NCBI GenBank assembly: GCA_963788935.1
Contig: CAWBIM010000008.1
Coordinates: 310,001-374,000 of the forward strand
Length of the DNA stretch: 64,000 nt
Reading direction: 5' to 3'
Source of the DNA: JAOPZW01 sp963788935
GTDB taxonomy: Bacteria > Actinomycetota > Thermoleophilia > Solirubrobacterales > Solirubrobacteraceae
The notes beneath the pieces were generated by a model, which searched no databases, was not told the DNA's origin, and worked only from the letters and a program-made list of their open reading frames with translations. The position numbers and the translations under genes are program-made. Shown in pieces: positions 17,224-25,297 of the stretch (position 1 is its first letter; the number at the start of each line of letters is the position of its first letter).

Positions 17224-18108
17224 ATGGTCACCGGTTCGAAGGCGTCCGACGCCCTGCTGTCCCACGATTGGCTCGGCGCCTGCCGCCGCGCGGCCGACGG
17301 CCTGAAGAAGGTGCTGCGCGAGCATCCGACGAGCACCCAGCGCGTCGTCGAGACCGGCGAGCGGGGCGAGGGCGGCGACCTCACGCTCGTCATCGACGCC
17401 GCCGCGGAGGACGCGGTCTTCTCCGAGCTCGACCGGCTGCACGGCGACGGCGCGCGCTTCACCGCGGTCTCCGAGGAGCGCGGGATGGTCGACTACGGCG
17501 ACCCCGGCGTGCTCGTCGTCATCGATCCCATCGACGGCTCGCTGAACGCCAAGCGCGGCCTCGGCCACCACGCGCTCTCGGTCGCGGTCGCGGACGGCCC
17601 GACGATGGCCGACGTCGCGTTCGGCTACGTCTACGACCTCGGCCCGAGCGAGGAGTGGCGCGCGGTCCGCGGCGGCGGCGCGTTCCTCAACGACGCGCCG
17701 CTGGACAACCCGCTCCCCGAGCGCCGCCGCCGCGACGGCAAGCTCGAGCTCGTGGCGATCGAGTCGGCCAACCCGCGCTGGCTCGCGGCGTCCTCCGACG
17801 CGCTCGTCAACGTCACCGGCCGCGTCCGCGCCATGGGATCGATCGCGATCTCGCTCTGCCAGGTCGCCGCCACCCGCGTCGACGGGATGGCGTCGCTGTG
17901 GAACTGCCGGGCGGTCGACGCCGCCGCCGGCCAGCTCGTCGTCCGCGAGGCGGGCGGCGTCGTCGCCTTCACCGCCTGCGACGACCCGCTGTCGGCCCCG
18001 CTCGACCTCGAGCCGCGCTCGCCGGTCGTCGCCGCCCGCACCGAGAGCGCGCTCGCCGAGCTCGCCACCCTTCCCGCCTCCGACCTCGAGGGGACGACCT
18101 ACTCGTGA
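17224..18108 (+). CDS. Inositol monophosphatase-family phosphatase
   Basis: 294-residue Li+-sensitive-type phosphatase. The metal-binding signature VVIDPIDGSLNAKRGL lies near residues 98-113, preceded by GDLTLVIDAAAE and VSEERGM, all in family order. The C-terminal motif is RAVDAAAG instead of the usual WDxAAG, a mild deviation. Substrates in this family include inositol phosphates, fructose bisphosphate and PAP; the protein cannot be assigned further. A strong TAGGAGG ribosome site precedes the ATG. The stop overlaps the next gene start (GTGA), so the metalloprotease gene is translationally coupled. Confidence 0.87.
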   Translation: MVTGSKASDALLSHDWLGACRRAADGLKKVLREHPTSTQRVVETGERGEGGDLTLVIDAAAEDAVFSELDRLHGDGARFTAVSEERGMVDYGDPGVLVVIDPIDGSLNAKRGLGHHALSVAVADGPTMADVAFGYVYDLGPSEEWRAVRGGGAFLNDAPLDNPLPERRRRDGKLELVAIESANPRWLAASSDALVNVTGRVRAMGSIAISLCQVAATRVDGMASLWNCRAVDAAAGQLVVREAGGVVAFTACDDPLSAPLDLEPRSPVVAARTESALAELATLPASDLEGTTYS

Positions 18109-19160
18109 TCGACTGGACGCTCGCCGAGCGCGTCGCCGGCGCCGTCGCCGGCTCGCCGAACGGCGAGACCGCCAAGCCGCTGCCCGGCGACCTCGCCACG
18201 ATGGCCGACGAGGCGCGCGTGCGCGTCGTCGCCTACGCGCGCCTCGAGCCCGCGAACACCCTCCCGCCGCCCGAGGCCGTCGACCGCGGCGCCTGGACGA
18301 CGGCGAACCTGCGCACCATGCGCGGGACCCTCGACCCGCTCGTCTCCAAGATCGGGGGCGGCGACGGGCCGCTCGCAGGGCCGCTGCGCGCCGCCGGCGG
18401 GATGCTCCTGGCGGGCGAGATCGGCGGGATCGTCGGCTTCATGGGCCGCCACGTGCTCGGCCAGTACGAGCTCGCGCTCCTGGATCCCGCCCAGGGCGCC
18501 CGCCTGCTGCTCGTGGCCCCGAACCTCCACGAGGCGGCGCGCGGGATGGAGGTCGAGCTCGAGGAGCTGCTCCCGTGGGTCGTCTTCCACGAGGTCACCC
18601 ACGCCGTGCAGTTCAACGGCGTGCCGTGGCTGCGCGAGTACCTCGCCGAGATGCTGCGCGAGCTCTTGTCCTCGGTCCAGGTCAACGTCGACGCGTCGGC
18701 GCTCCTGAAGCTCCCGAAGCTCGACGACCTCAAGGGCGTGTGGGACCAGGTCCGCGACGGCGGGCTCGTCACCGCGGTCGCCGGGCCCGAGCGCAAGGCG
18801 CTGATCGACCGTCTGCAGGCGACGATGGCGCTGATCGAGGGCCACGCCGAGCACGTCATGGACGCCGCCGGCGCGCCGGTCCTGCCGAACGTCGGGCAGC
18901 TCCGCGCCGCGATGGACCGCCGCCGCAAGGAGCGCACGCCGCTGTTCAAGCTGCTCGAGCGCCTGCTCGGCCTGGACATGAAGATGCGCCAGTACGAGCA
19001 CGGCAAGCGCTTCTGCGACGCGGTCGTCGCCCGTGGCGGGATCGACGCGCTCAACCGCGCCTGGTCGGCCCCCGACAAGCTCCCGACGCTCGCCGAGCTC
19101 GACGACCCCGCCGGCTGGATCCGCCGCACCGAGATCCGCGTCGTCACGCCGCCGGACTGA
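18105..19160 (+). CDS. DUF2342 zinc-dependent metalloprotease-like protein
   Basis: 351-residue protein of the actinobacterial DUF2342 / F420-biosynthesis-associated family. The zincin motif is VVFHEVTHAVQF with H162, E163 and H166. A downstream helix TMALIEGHAEHVMDAAG supplies the expected third ligand region. No signal peptide is present, so it is cytoplasmic. Catalytic activity has not been established for most members. GTG start overlaps the IMPase stop by 4 bp and the stop overlaps the LysE ATG by 1 bp. The three-gene run with IMPase is tight and probably one operon. Confidence 0.85.
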   Translation: MIDWTLAERVAGAVAGSPNGETAKPLPGDLATMADEARVRVVAYARLEPANTLPPPEAVDRGAWTTANLRTMRGTLDPLVSKIGGGDGPLAGPLRAAGGMLLAGEIGGIVGFMGRHVLGQYELALLDPAQGARLLLVAPNLHEAARGMEVELEELLPWVVFHEVTHAVQFNGVPWLREYLAEMLRELLSSVQVNVDASALLKLPKLDDLKGVWDQVRDGGLVTAVAGPERKALIDRLQATMALIEGHAEHVMDAAGAPVLPNVGQLRAAMDRRRKERTPLFKLLERLLGLDMKMRQYEHGKRFCDAVVARGGIDALNRAWSAPDKLPTLAELDDPAGWIRRTEIRVVTPPD

Positions 19161-19755
19161 TGCTCGGGACGCTGGCCGCGTTCCTCCCCGTCGCCGTGCT
19201 CGTGACGATCACGCCCGGCCCCGCGACGGCGATGGTGGTCCGCAGCGCCGCGGTCGGCGGCCGGCGCGCCGCGTTCGTCTGCACCGCGGGCAACTCGCTC
19301 GGCGTCCTGGCGTGGGGCCTGCTCGCCGCCGCCGGCCTGGCGGCCGTCGTCGCGACGTCGGTGACCGCGTTCACCGTCGTCAAGCTCGTCGGCGCGGTCG
19401 TGCTGATCGTGCTCGGCGTCCAGTCGCTGCGCCACCGGCCCGCGGGGGCGCGAGCGGGGCGGGCCGGGCGTTCCGCGACGGGCTCGTCACGAGCGTCTCG
19501 AACCCGAAGCTCGCCGTCTTCTACGTCGCCCTGTTCCCGCAGTTCGTGCCCGCGGGGACGGCGGTGCTGCCCGCCGCGGTCCTGATGGCCGCCACGATCG
19601 TCGCCTTCGACCTGGTCTGGTACTCGGCGCTCGCCTGGGCCGTGACGCGGGCGCGGCGCGCGTTCGTCGAGGGCCCGTGGGCGCGTCGCGTCGAGCGGCT
19701 CACCGGGGTCGTGCTCGTCGGCCTCGGGGTGCGGTTGGCGCTCGAGCGGCGCTGA
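19160..19755 (+). CDS. LysE/RhtB-family exporter, interrupted by a frameshift
   Basis: Small amino-acid exporter of the LysE family, about 198 residues when repaired. The N-terminal half has the signature LVTITPGPATAMVVRSAAVGGRRAAF and helices up to VKLVGAVVLIVLGVQSLRHRP. Around 19440-19470 the frame changes. Unlike the other broken genes here the shift equals one missing base (or two extra), in a G/C-rich tract containing a run of five G. The C-terminal half (GRAFRDGLVTSVSNPKLAVFYVALFPQFVP, then two helices) is well conserved in the other frame. Likely a homopolymer sequencing error. Substrate unknown; last gene of the IMPase/metalloprotease operon. Confidence 0.78.
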
Positions 19756-19788
19756 CGCGCGGCCTCCGACCCGAACAGTTGTTCGCTC

Positions 19789-19804
19789 TGTGATCCCGGT
19801 CACA
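19789..19804. promoter_or_regulatory. Perfect Crp-type operator (TGTGA-N6-TCACA)
   Basis: TGTGATCCCGGTCACA is an exact match to the CRP consensus half-sites with the canonical 6 bp spacer. Its centre is about 49 bp upstream of the start point inferred from the promoter at 19811-19839, in the intergenic region before the histone-like gene. Two Crp-family regulators are encoded in this window; the one at 38473 keeps a typical cNMP-binding domain. Confidence 0.6.
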
Positions 19805-19810
19805 CAGGCG

Positions 19811-19839
19811 TTTCACAAACGTGTGTTCGTTGGTACGCT
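19811..19839 (+). promoter_or_regulatory. Candidate sigma-70-type promoter of the histone-like gene
   Basis: TTTCAC (-35, 19811-19816), a 17 bp spacer and TACGCT (-10, 19834-19839) lie just downstream of the Crp-type palindrome, with the ATG at 19885. An inverted repeat CTAAG-TTG-CTTAG (19855-19867) occupies the leader. Confidence 0.45.
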
Positions 19840-19884
19840 CCCGATGAGTTAGAACTAAGTTGCTTAGCCGAGGACAGAGAACGC

Positions 19885-20422
19885 ATGGCCGACACGAGCC
19901 CCACCACCCCCGCCACCCGCACCCGGACGCGCCGCAAGACGGCCGCGACGGACCGGTCGACCGCGGCCAAGAAGGCCGCCGCGACCCGCGCCCGCAACCA
20001 GGCGACCGCCGCGCGCAAGCGCTCGACGACGGCGAAGAAGGCCGCCGCCACGCGCCGCGACCTCCAGCGCACGCCGGTCGAGCGCTACGTCGACTACGCC
20101 GGTCGCGTCGTCACGATCCAGGTCGGCGCCGCGCTCACCGCGCGCGACACGGTCGTCTCCGCGGTCGAGGCGTCACGCGAGACGGTCGAGCGCGAGCTCC
20201 TCGCCCGCCGGCGCCGCGTCGAGCAGGACCTGCGCCGCTTCGAGCGCCGCGGCGAGACCGCCCGCACGCGCGTCGAGCGCGACCTGCGCGGCGTCCGCCG
20301 CGACGCGGGCGCCCAGGCCGGCCTCGTCGGCGCGCGGGTGGAGAACCTCGTGCAGACCGGGCATCACCGCCGGCACGCAGGTCGCCTCGAAGGTGACCGG
20401 GCGCGTTGCGCGGGTCATCTAG
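19885..20422 (+). CDS. Histone H1/HupB-tail-like Lys/Ala/Arg-rich protein, +1 frameshift near its end
   Basis: About 178 residues after repair. The first 65 residues are very rich in Lys, Arg, Ala and Thr with a repeated AKKAAATR element, like the DNA-compacting tails of actinobacterial HupB or histone H1. The remainder (about 66-160) is a heptad-like amphipathic helical region (RERVEQDLRRFERRGETART-like), likely coiled coil. Near 20358-20362 one extra base breaks the frame; removing it gives the ending TGITAGTQVASKVTGRVARVI and a stop at 20420-20422. With the extra base the frame runs on into the downstream mrp gene, an artificial fusion. Likely a nucleoid-associated protein; DNA binding is inferred from composition. 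Confidence 0.7.
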
Positions 20423-20607
20423 CCGCCGCACGCGCACCCCTTCCCCGCCCCGGGCCGGAGACCCGCTCGGCGGTCAGGCTGCCGGCCTCATATCTCGCCG
20501 GCAGAGCAGTACCTCTCCTCCCCAGAACGGGTCGCCCACGGGCGGCCCGTTCGTCCGTCCGGCCGCCCCCTCCGAGGGCAGCGCAACCCGTTTGCCAGAA
20601 TGGATCA

Positions 20608-21762
20608 ATGCCCACCCGTGACGAGATCCTCCAGGCGCTGACCGCCGTCATCGACCCTGAGCTCCGCCGCTCCATCGTGGAGCTCGAGATGGTCAGGTCG
20701 ATCGACGCGCGCGCCGACGGGACGGTCGCCGTCACCGTCTCGCTGACCACCCCCGGCTGCCCGATCCGCTCGCACTTCGAGAACGCCGTGCGCTCCGCGG
20801 TCGGCGGGCTCCAAGGCGTGACCCGCGTCGAGGTCGCCTTCGACGTCCTCTCCGACCAGGAGAAGTCCGGCCTGCAGCAGAAGCTCGGCCGCGGCGCGCT
20901 CCCCGAGGGCGCGCTCGCCCAGGTCGCGAACGTCGTGTGCGTCGGCTCCGGCAAGGGCGGCGTCGGCAAGTCGACGATCACCGCCAACCTCGCGGCGGCG
21001 CTCGCGAGCCAGGGCAAGAAGGTCGGCGTCCTCGACGCCGACGTCTGGGGCTACTCGATCCCGCGGATGTTCGGCCTCGGCGGCCGCCCGCAGGTCTCGC
21101 CCGAGCGCAAGATCCTCCCGCTCGAGGCCGGCGGCGTGAAGGTCATGTCGATCGGCTTCTTCGTGGAGGAGGACTCCGCCGTCGTCTGGCGCGGCCCGAT
21201 GCTCCACAAGGCCCTGACCCAGTTCCTCGAGGACGTCGAGTGGGGCGAGCTCGACTTCCTGCTCGTCGACCTGCCGCCGGGCACCGGCGACGTGTCGATG
21301 ACGCTCGCGCAGCTCCTGCCGCAGTCGAAGTTCCTGCTCGTCACGACGCCGCAGCCCGTCGCGCAGAAGGTGGCGCGTCGCGCCGCCGAGATGGCCCACA
21401 AGGTCAACCTCGAGATCGGCGGCGTCGTCGAGAACATGGCCGGGTTCGTCACCCCCGGCGGCGAGCGCTACGCGATCTTCGGCGAGGGCGGCGGCCAGGC
21501 GCTGGCCGACGAGCTCGACGTCCCGCTGCTCGGCAAGGTCCCGCTGACGATGCCGCTGCGCGAGCAGGCCGACGGCGGCGTGCCACTCGTCGTCACCGAT
21601 CCCGACGACCCGGCCGCCCAGGCGATCGCGCAGACCGCGCGCGGGCTCGTCGCGATGTTCCCGCTCGAGCTGCCGATCCTGCAGATGGCGACCGTCGGCG
21701 GCTCCGGCGACGGCCCGGGCGAGCGCCCCCCGGCCGGCATCTCCCTGCCGATGGCCGGCTGA
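20608..21762 (+). CDS. mrp: Mrp/NBP35-type Fe-S cluster carrier ATPase
   Basis: 384-residue P-loop ATPase that assembles or transfers Fe-S clusters. An N-terminal MIP18/DUF59 domain (about 3-80; IDPELRRSIVELEMV, TTPGCPIR with C51) precedes the deviant Walker A GSGKGGVGKST at 113-123, DADVWGYSIPRMFGL and LLVDLPPGTGDVSM. The C-terminal region reads GVVENMAGFVTPGGERYAIFG, so the CxxC cluster motif of proteobacterial/eukaryotic homologues is absent, as I recall for other actinobacterial Mrp proteins. ATG 20608 starts the domain; the open frame extends upstream only because of the frameshift in the preceding gene. Confidence 0.9.
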   Translation: MPTRDEILQALTAVIDPELRRSIVELEMVRSIDARADGTVAVTVSLTTPGCPIRSHFENAVRSAVGGLQGVTRVEVAFDVLSDQEKSGLQQKLGRGALPEGALAQVANVVCVGSGKGGVGKSTITANLAAALASQGKKVGVLDADVWGYSIPRMFGLGGRPQVSPERKILPLEAGGVKVMSIGFFVEEDSAVVWRGPMLHKALTQFLEDVEWGELDFLLVDLPPGTGDVSMTLAQLLPQSKFLLVTTPQPVAQKVARRAAEMAHKVNLEIGGVVENMAGFVTPGGERYAIFGEGGGQALADELDVPLLGKVPLTMPLREQADGGVPLVVTDPDDPAAQAIAQTARGLVAMFPLELPILQMATVGGSGDGPGERPPAGISLPMAG

Positions 21763-21766
21763 GCGG

Positions 21767-22201
21767 GTGAAGGTCCTCTACACGGCCGAGGCGACCGTCA
21801 CCGGCGGGCGTGACGCCGGCCACGGCCGGTCCTCCGACGGCGCCCTCGACGTCCAGCTCCGCGCCCCGTCCGAGCTCGGCGGGGAGGGCGGCGGGACCAA
21901 CCCCGAGCAGCTGTTCGCGGTCGGCTACGCCGCCTGCTTCGAGGGCGCGCTGAAGACCGTCGCCCGCCGGGAGAAGCTCGAGGCCGACGACGTGAGCATC
22001 CAGTCGAAGGTCAGCCTCGGCCCGGGCGAGGACAAGAGCTTCACGATCGCGGTCGCGCTCGACGTGACGCTGCCGAGCATGACCGAGGACCAGGCGGCGG
22101 ACCTCGTCGTGGCCGCCCACGCGGTCTGCCCGTACTCGAACGCGACGCGCGGCAACATCGCCGTCGACCTGACGGCCAACGGCCGGCCCGTCGGGGACTG
22201 A
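21767..22201 (+). CDS. ohr: Organic hydroperoxide resistance protein (Ohr/OsmC family)
   Basis: 144-residue thiol peroxidase reducing organic hydroperoxides through lipoylated partners. The two redox cysteines are C57 in GYAACFEGAL and C121 in HAVCPYSNATRGN, in the Ohr-type context; NPEQLFAVGYAAC is the family signature. It starts with GTG 4 bp after the mrp stop, suggesting an oxidative stress/Fe-S repair unit. No OhrR-type gene is adjacent; the MarR gene of the window is at 27669. Confidence 0.92.
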   Translation: MKVLYTAEATVTGGRDAGHGRSSDGALDVQLRAPSELGGEGGGTNPEQLFAVGYAACFEGALKTVARREKLEADDVSIQSKVSLGPGEDKSFTIAVALDVTLPSMTEDQAADLVVAAHAVCPYSNATRGNIAVDLTANGRPVGD

Positions 22202-22228
22202 CGCGCCGGCCGGGGACGGGCCGCGGGG

Positions 22229-22717
22229 TCAGCTGACCTCGCGCAGGCCCCCCGTCTCGACGTCGTAGACGAAGCCGCGCACGTTCTTGCGCGGGATGAA
22301 CGGGCTCGCCTTGATGCGCGCGATCGACTGGCGCACGTCCTCGTCGAGGTCCGGGAACGCCTCGGCCGCCCACGACGGCTTCACGCCGGTGTCGTCCTGG
22401 ACCGAGCGCCGGAACTCGTCGTCGGTGAAGGTGAGCATCCCGCAGTCGGTGTGGTGGATGAGGACGATCTCCTCGGTCCCGAGCAGGCGCTGCGAGATCG
22501 ACAGCGAGCGGATCGCGTCGTCGGTCACGACGCCGCCCGCGTTGCGGATGACGTGGGCGTCGCCCTCCTCGAGGCCGAGCACCTTCGTCGGGATGAGGCG
22601 GGCGTCCATGCACGCGACGACGGCGAGCTTCCTGGCCGGCGGCAGCGGCAGGTCGCCCTTGTCGAAGCTCGACGCGTACCGCTCGGCGTTGCCGAGCACG
22701 TCGTCGGTGGAACTCAT
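22229..22717 (-). CDS. Beta-carbonic anhydrase
   Basis: 162-residue zinc enzyme interconverting CO2 and bicarbonate. Zinc ligands are C36 (VACMDARL, with the D38-R40 dyad), H89 and C92 (IHHTDCGML). The short length and IRNAGG element are typical of the small clade found in Actinobacteria. AAGGAGAG precedes the ATG. The gene is the second minus-strand gene after the ferredoxin but is separated from it by a hairpin at 22761-22784, so it probably has its own promoter in that gap. Confidence 0.9.
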   Translation of the reverse strand: MSSTDDVLGNAERYASSFDKGDLPLPPARKLAVVACMDARLIPTKVLGLEEGDAHVIRNAGGVVTDDAIRSLSISQRLLGTEEIVLIHHTDCGMLTFTDDEFRRSVQDDTGVKPSWAAEAFPDLDEDVRQSIARIKASPFIPRKNVRGFVYDVETGGLREVS

Positions 22718-22760
22718 CGGCGGCTCTCCTTCGTGAGGGATGGAGCGTGAATTCTATGGA

Positions 22761-22784
22761 AACCCGGTCGGAATTGACCGGGTT
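22761..22784 (-). terminator. Intrinsic terminator of the ferredoxin gene
   Basis: AACCCGGTC-GGAATT-GACCGGGTT forms a perfect 9 bp stem with a 6 nt loop, 15 bp after the ferredoxin stop. On the minus strand the stem is followed by TCC only, so the T-tract is poor, but stem and position fit a terminator between ferredoxin and carbonic anhydrase. Confidence 0.6.
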
Positions 22785-22798
22785 GGCTGGCCGACGAG

Positions 22799-23062
22799 CT
22801 ACTTCGTCGAGAAGTACTCGGAGTTGACCTGCGAGAAGCGCTGCCACTCGTCCGGCAGCTGGTCCTCGGCGAAGCACGCGTCGACAGGACACGCCTCGAC
22901 GCACGCGTCGCAGTCGATGCACTCCTCGGGGTCGATGTAGAGCTGCTCGACGCGGTCGTAGTCGGGCTCGTCCGGCGTCGGGTGGATGCAGTCCACCGGG
23001 CACACCTCGACGCAGGAGTTGTCCTTGGTGCCGATGCACGGCTCCGCGATGACGTAGGCCAT
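22799..23062 (-). CDS. fdxA: 7Fe (3Fe-4S/4Fe-4S) ferredoxin
   Basis: 87-residue electron carrier. The first cluster motif is CIGTKDNSCVEVCPVDCI (with the C-x7-C spacing of a 3Fe-4S site) and the second CIDCDACVEACPVDAC (4Fe-4S), the layout of actinobacterial FdxA. Such ferredoxins feed cytochromes P450 and 2-oxoacid oxidoreductases. The ATG at 23062 starts with MAYVIAEPC, exactly where homology begins. Convergent or co-directional partners are not evident; the amidase upstream ends 79 bp away. Confidence 0.92.
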   Translation of the reverse strand: MAYVIAEPCIGTKDNSCVEVCPVDCIHPTPDEPDYDRVEQLYIDPEECIDCDACVEACPVDACFAEDQLPDEWQRFSQVNSEYFSTK

Positions 23063-23141
23063 GCGCCGAAGCGTACCCAAGAGCCCGTCCGGGCCCACCG
23101 CCCGCTCCCGGCGACCCGAAAGCGCCCGCTCGCGGCGGTCG

Positions 23142-24572
23142 TCAGGTGCCGGGCGGGCGGCGGCCCGCCCACGGCCGCGCCGCCTCGAGCTGGGCGGCGA
23201 CGGCGAGCAGCGCGCCCTCCTGCGCCGGACGGCCGAAGAGCTGGACGCCCACGGGGAGGCCGTCGTGCTCGGCCAGCGGGAGCGAGATCGCCGGCTGGCC
23301 GGTCACGTTCGCCGTCGCCGTGAACGGGGTGAACGCGGCCGAGCGGGTGAAGAGCCCCATCGGGTCGTCGGTGCGCCAGTCGACCGTGTCGAGGCGGACC
23401 GGCGCCTCCGCGAGGGCGGGCGTCACGACGAGGTCGTAGGCGTCCATCCAGCCGAGCAGGCCGCGGGCGAAGATCTCGAGCTGCACGGTGGCGAGATGCG
23501 CGTCGAGGCCGGACATCTGCGAGACGCGCTCCCACAGGGCGAAGCTCAGCGGCTCGAGGGCCTCGGCGTCGGGCTCGCGGCCGTGGATCATCCGCGCCTG
23601 GGCGACCTGGAGCATCACGAGCGGCGCGAACAGCGCGACGAAGAGGTCGCCGAGATTCGGCTGGCGCCAGGGCGGGTCGGCCTCCTCGACCTCGTGGCCG
23701 AGCGCCTCGAGCAGCGCGCCCGCCTCGCGCGCGGCGGCGGCGCACTGCGGCTCCACCGGCACGTCGAGCGGCGGGGACACGCTGACCGCGACCCGCAGGC
23801 GGCCGGGCGGGCGGCCCGCGCTCGTGGCGAACGGCTCGGCCGGCGGCGGCGCCCAGGCCGCGTCGCCGACCTCGGGGCCCGCGAGAACGTCGAGCGCGGC
23901 GGCCGTGTCGGCGATCGTGTGGGTCAAGACGCCGTCGATCGCGAGGAAGCTCTGGCCGATCTCGGGGGCGAAGGAGATCCGGTTGCGCTGCGGCTTGAGG
24001 CCGACGAGCCCGCAGCACGCCGCCGGGATCCGGGTCGAGCCGCCGCCGTCGTTGGCGTGGGCGATCGGGACCATCCCGGCCGCGACGGCGGCCGCCGAGC
24101 CGCCCGACGAGCCGCCGGTCGTGCGCTCGCGGTCCCACGGGTTGCGGGTCGGGCCGAAGCGCTTCGTGTTCGTCCAGGGCAGGATCCCCCACTCCGGCAG
24201 CGTCGTGCTCCCGACGACGACGAAGCCCGCGGCGCGCAGCCGGCGCACGACGTTGTGGTCGTACGGCGCGGGCCAGTCGCCCATCATGTCGGCGCCGTAC
24301 GTCAGCCGCCGGCCCGCGATCGCGCGGTTGTTCTTCACCGCGATCGGCACGCCCGCGAACGGCCGCTCGTCGCCGGGGTGGATGGCCGCCGCCGCGGCGA
24401 GCGCCTCGTCGTGGAAGACGTCGACGAACGCGTTCAGCTCCGGGTTGCGCTCGTCGATGCGCCGCAACGAGGCCTCGACGAGGTCGCGGGCGGACAGCTC
24501 GCCGGCGCGCACCGCCGCGGCGAGATCGAGCGCGGGGCGGCGGAGGAGGTCCTGGGCGGAAGGGTCGGCCAT
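23142..24572 (-). CDS. Amidase (amidase signature family)
   Basis: 476-residue amidase-signature hydrolase with the Ser-cisSer-Lys triad: K80 in PIAVKNN, the cis-Ser in TTGGSSGGSA (about 155-156) and nucleophile S179 in DGGGSTRIPA. The Gly/Ser-rich core and length match the family, but context gives no substrate (amide, nitrile-derived amide or peptide amide). There are no GatB/GatC genes nearby, so it is not the tRNA amidotransferase. Divergent from the CGNR regulator (80 bp between starts), which may control it. Confidence 0.88.
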   Translation of the reverse strand: MADPSAQDLLRRPALDLAAAVRAGELSARDLVEASLRRIDERNPELNAFVDVFHDEALAAAAAIHPGDERPFAGVPIAVKNNRAIAGRRLTYGADMMGDWPAPYDHNVVRRLRAAGFVVVGSTTLPEWGILPWTNTKRFGPTRNPWDRERTTGGSSGGSAAAVAAGMVPIAHANDGGGSTRIPAACCGLVGLKPQRNRISFAPEIGQSFLAIDGVLTHTIADTAAALDVLAGPEVGDAAWAPPPAEPFATSAGRPPGRLRVAVSVSPPLDVPVEPQCAAAAREAGALLEALGHEVEEADPPWRQPNLGDLFVALFAPLVMLQVAQARMIHGREPDAEALEPLSFALWERVSQMSGLDAHLATVQLEIFARGLLGWMDAYDLVVTPALAEAPVRLDTVDWRTDDPMGLFTRSAAFTPFTATANVTGQPAISLPLAEHDGLPVGVQLFGRPAQEGALLAVAAQLEAARPWAGRRPPGT

Positions 24573-24624
24573 GGGCGGCGCAGGCTATCCGCGCCCGGCG
24601 CGGCCGCGCGGCGGCCGAGTCCCG

Positions 24625-24653
24625 TAACCGGTTGATTGCTAGCCTTCCGGTTA
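24625..24653. promoter_or_regulatory. Inverted repeat overlapping the CGNR regulator start
   Basis: TAACCGG (24625-24631), 15 bp, CCGGTTA (24647-24653): a perfect 7 bp inverted repeat whose right half touches the A of the ATG. In the divergent amidase/CGNR spacer it is a good candidate autoregulatory operator. Confidence 0.5.
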
Positions 24654-25297
24654 TGCGGCCCGTGCACGATCTGCCCGAGGACCTCGCGCTGCCCCTCGTC
24701 ACCGGGGAGGCGTGGTGGTACTGGCTCGGCGGCCGGCCCGCGCTCGACCTCGTCAACACGCTGCGCGAGCGCTGGCGGCGGCGAGTGGAGACGCTCGTGA
24801 CGCCGGCCGACCTCGAGGCGTGGCTGGCCCGGGCCGGCCTGCCGCTCGACCCCGGCGTCGGGCGCCCGGCGACGGTCACCGAAGGCGTCCTGGACGAGGC
24901 CCGCGCCCTGCGCGAGGCGATCGACGTCTGCGTCACGGCGACGCTCGCGGCCGCGCCGCCGCCGCCCGACGCCGTCGCCCACATCGACGCCTGGCTGACC
25001 CACGCCGGCGTACGCCCGCAGTTCGCGCTCGACGCCGCCGGCCTCCCGCGCCTCGGCGAGCGCCGCGCCGCCGACTCGCCCCGCCGCGCGCTCGCGGCGA
25101 TCGCCCTCGACGCCGCCGAGATGCTCGGCCGCCCCGCAGAGCGCGCCCGCGTGCGGGTCTGCGCGTCGGAGACCTGCAGCGCCCGCTTCTACGACCGCTC
25201 GCCCGCGGGGCGGCGCCGCTGGTGCTCCATGCGCGCCTGCGGCAACGAGGCCAAGGCCCGCCGCCACCGCGCCCGCACGCGGAGCGCCGCCGCGTGA
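24653..25297 (+). CDS. CGNR zinc-finger regulator with ABATE domain
   Basis: 214-residue protein. The N-terminal ABATE stress-response domain (about 20-140) has the characteristic LGGRPALDLVNTLRERW opening. The C-terminal CGNR zinc finger (about 165-205) reads CASETCSARFYDRSP, then RRWCSMRACGNEAKARRHR: four Cys as expected, with the signature in the variant form CGNE. These are DNA-binding regulators frequent in Actinobacteria. The following MFS gene overlaps its stop by 4 bp and a citrate synthase overlaps that one, so it heads a three-gene operon it probably controls. Confidence 0.85.
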   Translation: MRPVHDLPEDLALPLVTGEAWWYWLGGRPALDLVNTLRERWRRRVETLVTPADLEAWLARAGLPLDPGVGRPATVTEGVLDEARALREAIDVCVTATLAAAPPPPDAVAHIDAWLTHAGVRPQFALDAAGLPRLGERRAADSPRRALAAIALDAAEMLGRPAERARVRVCASETCSARFYDRSPAGRRRWCSMRACGNEAKARRHRARTRSAAA

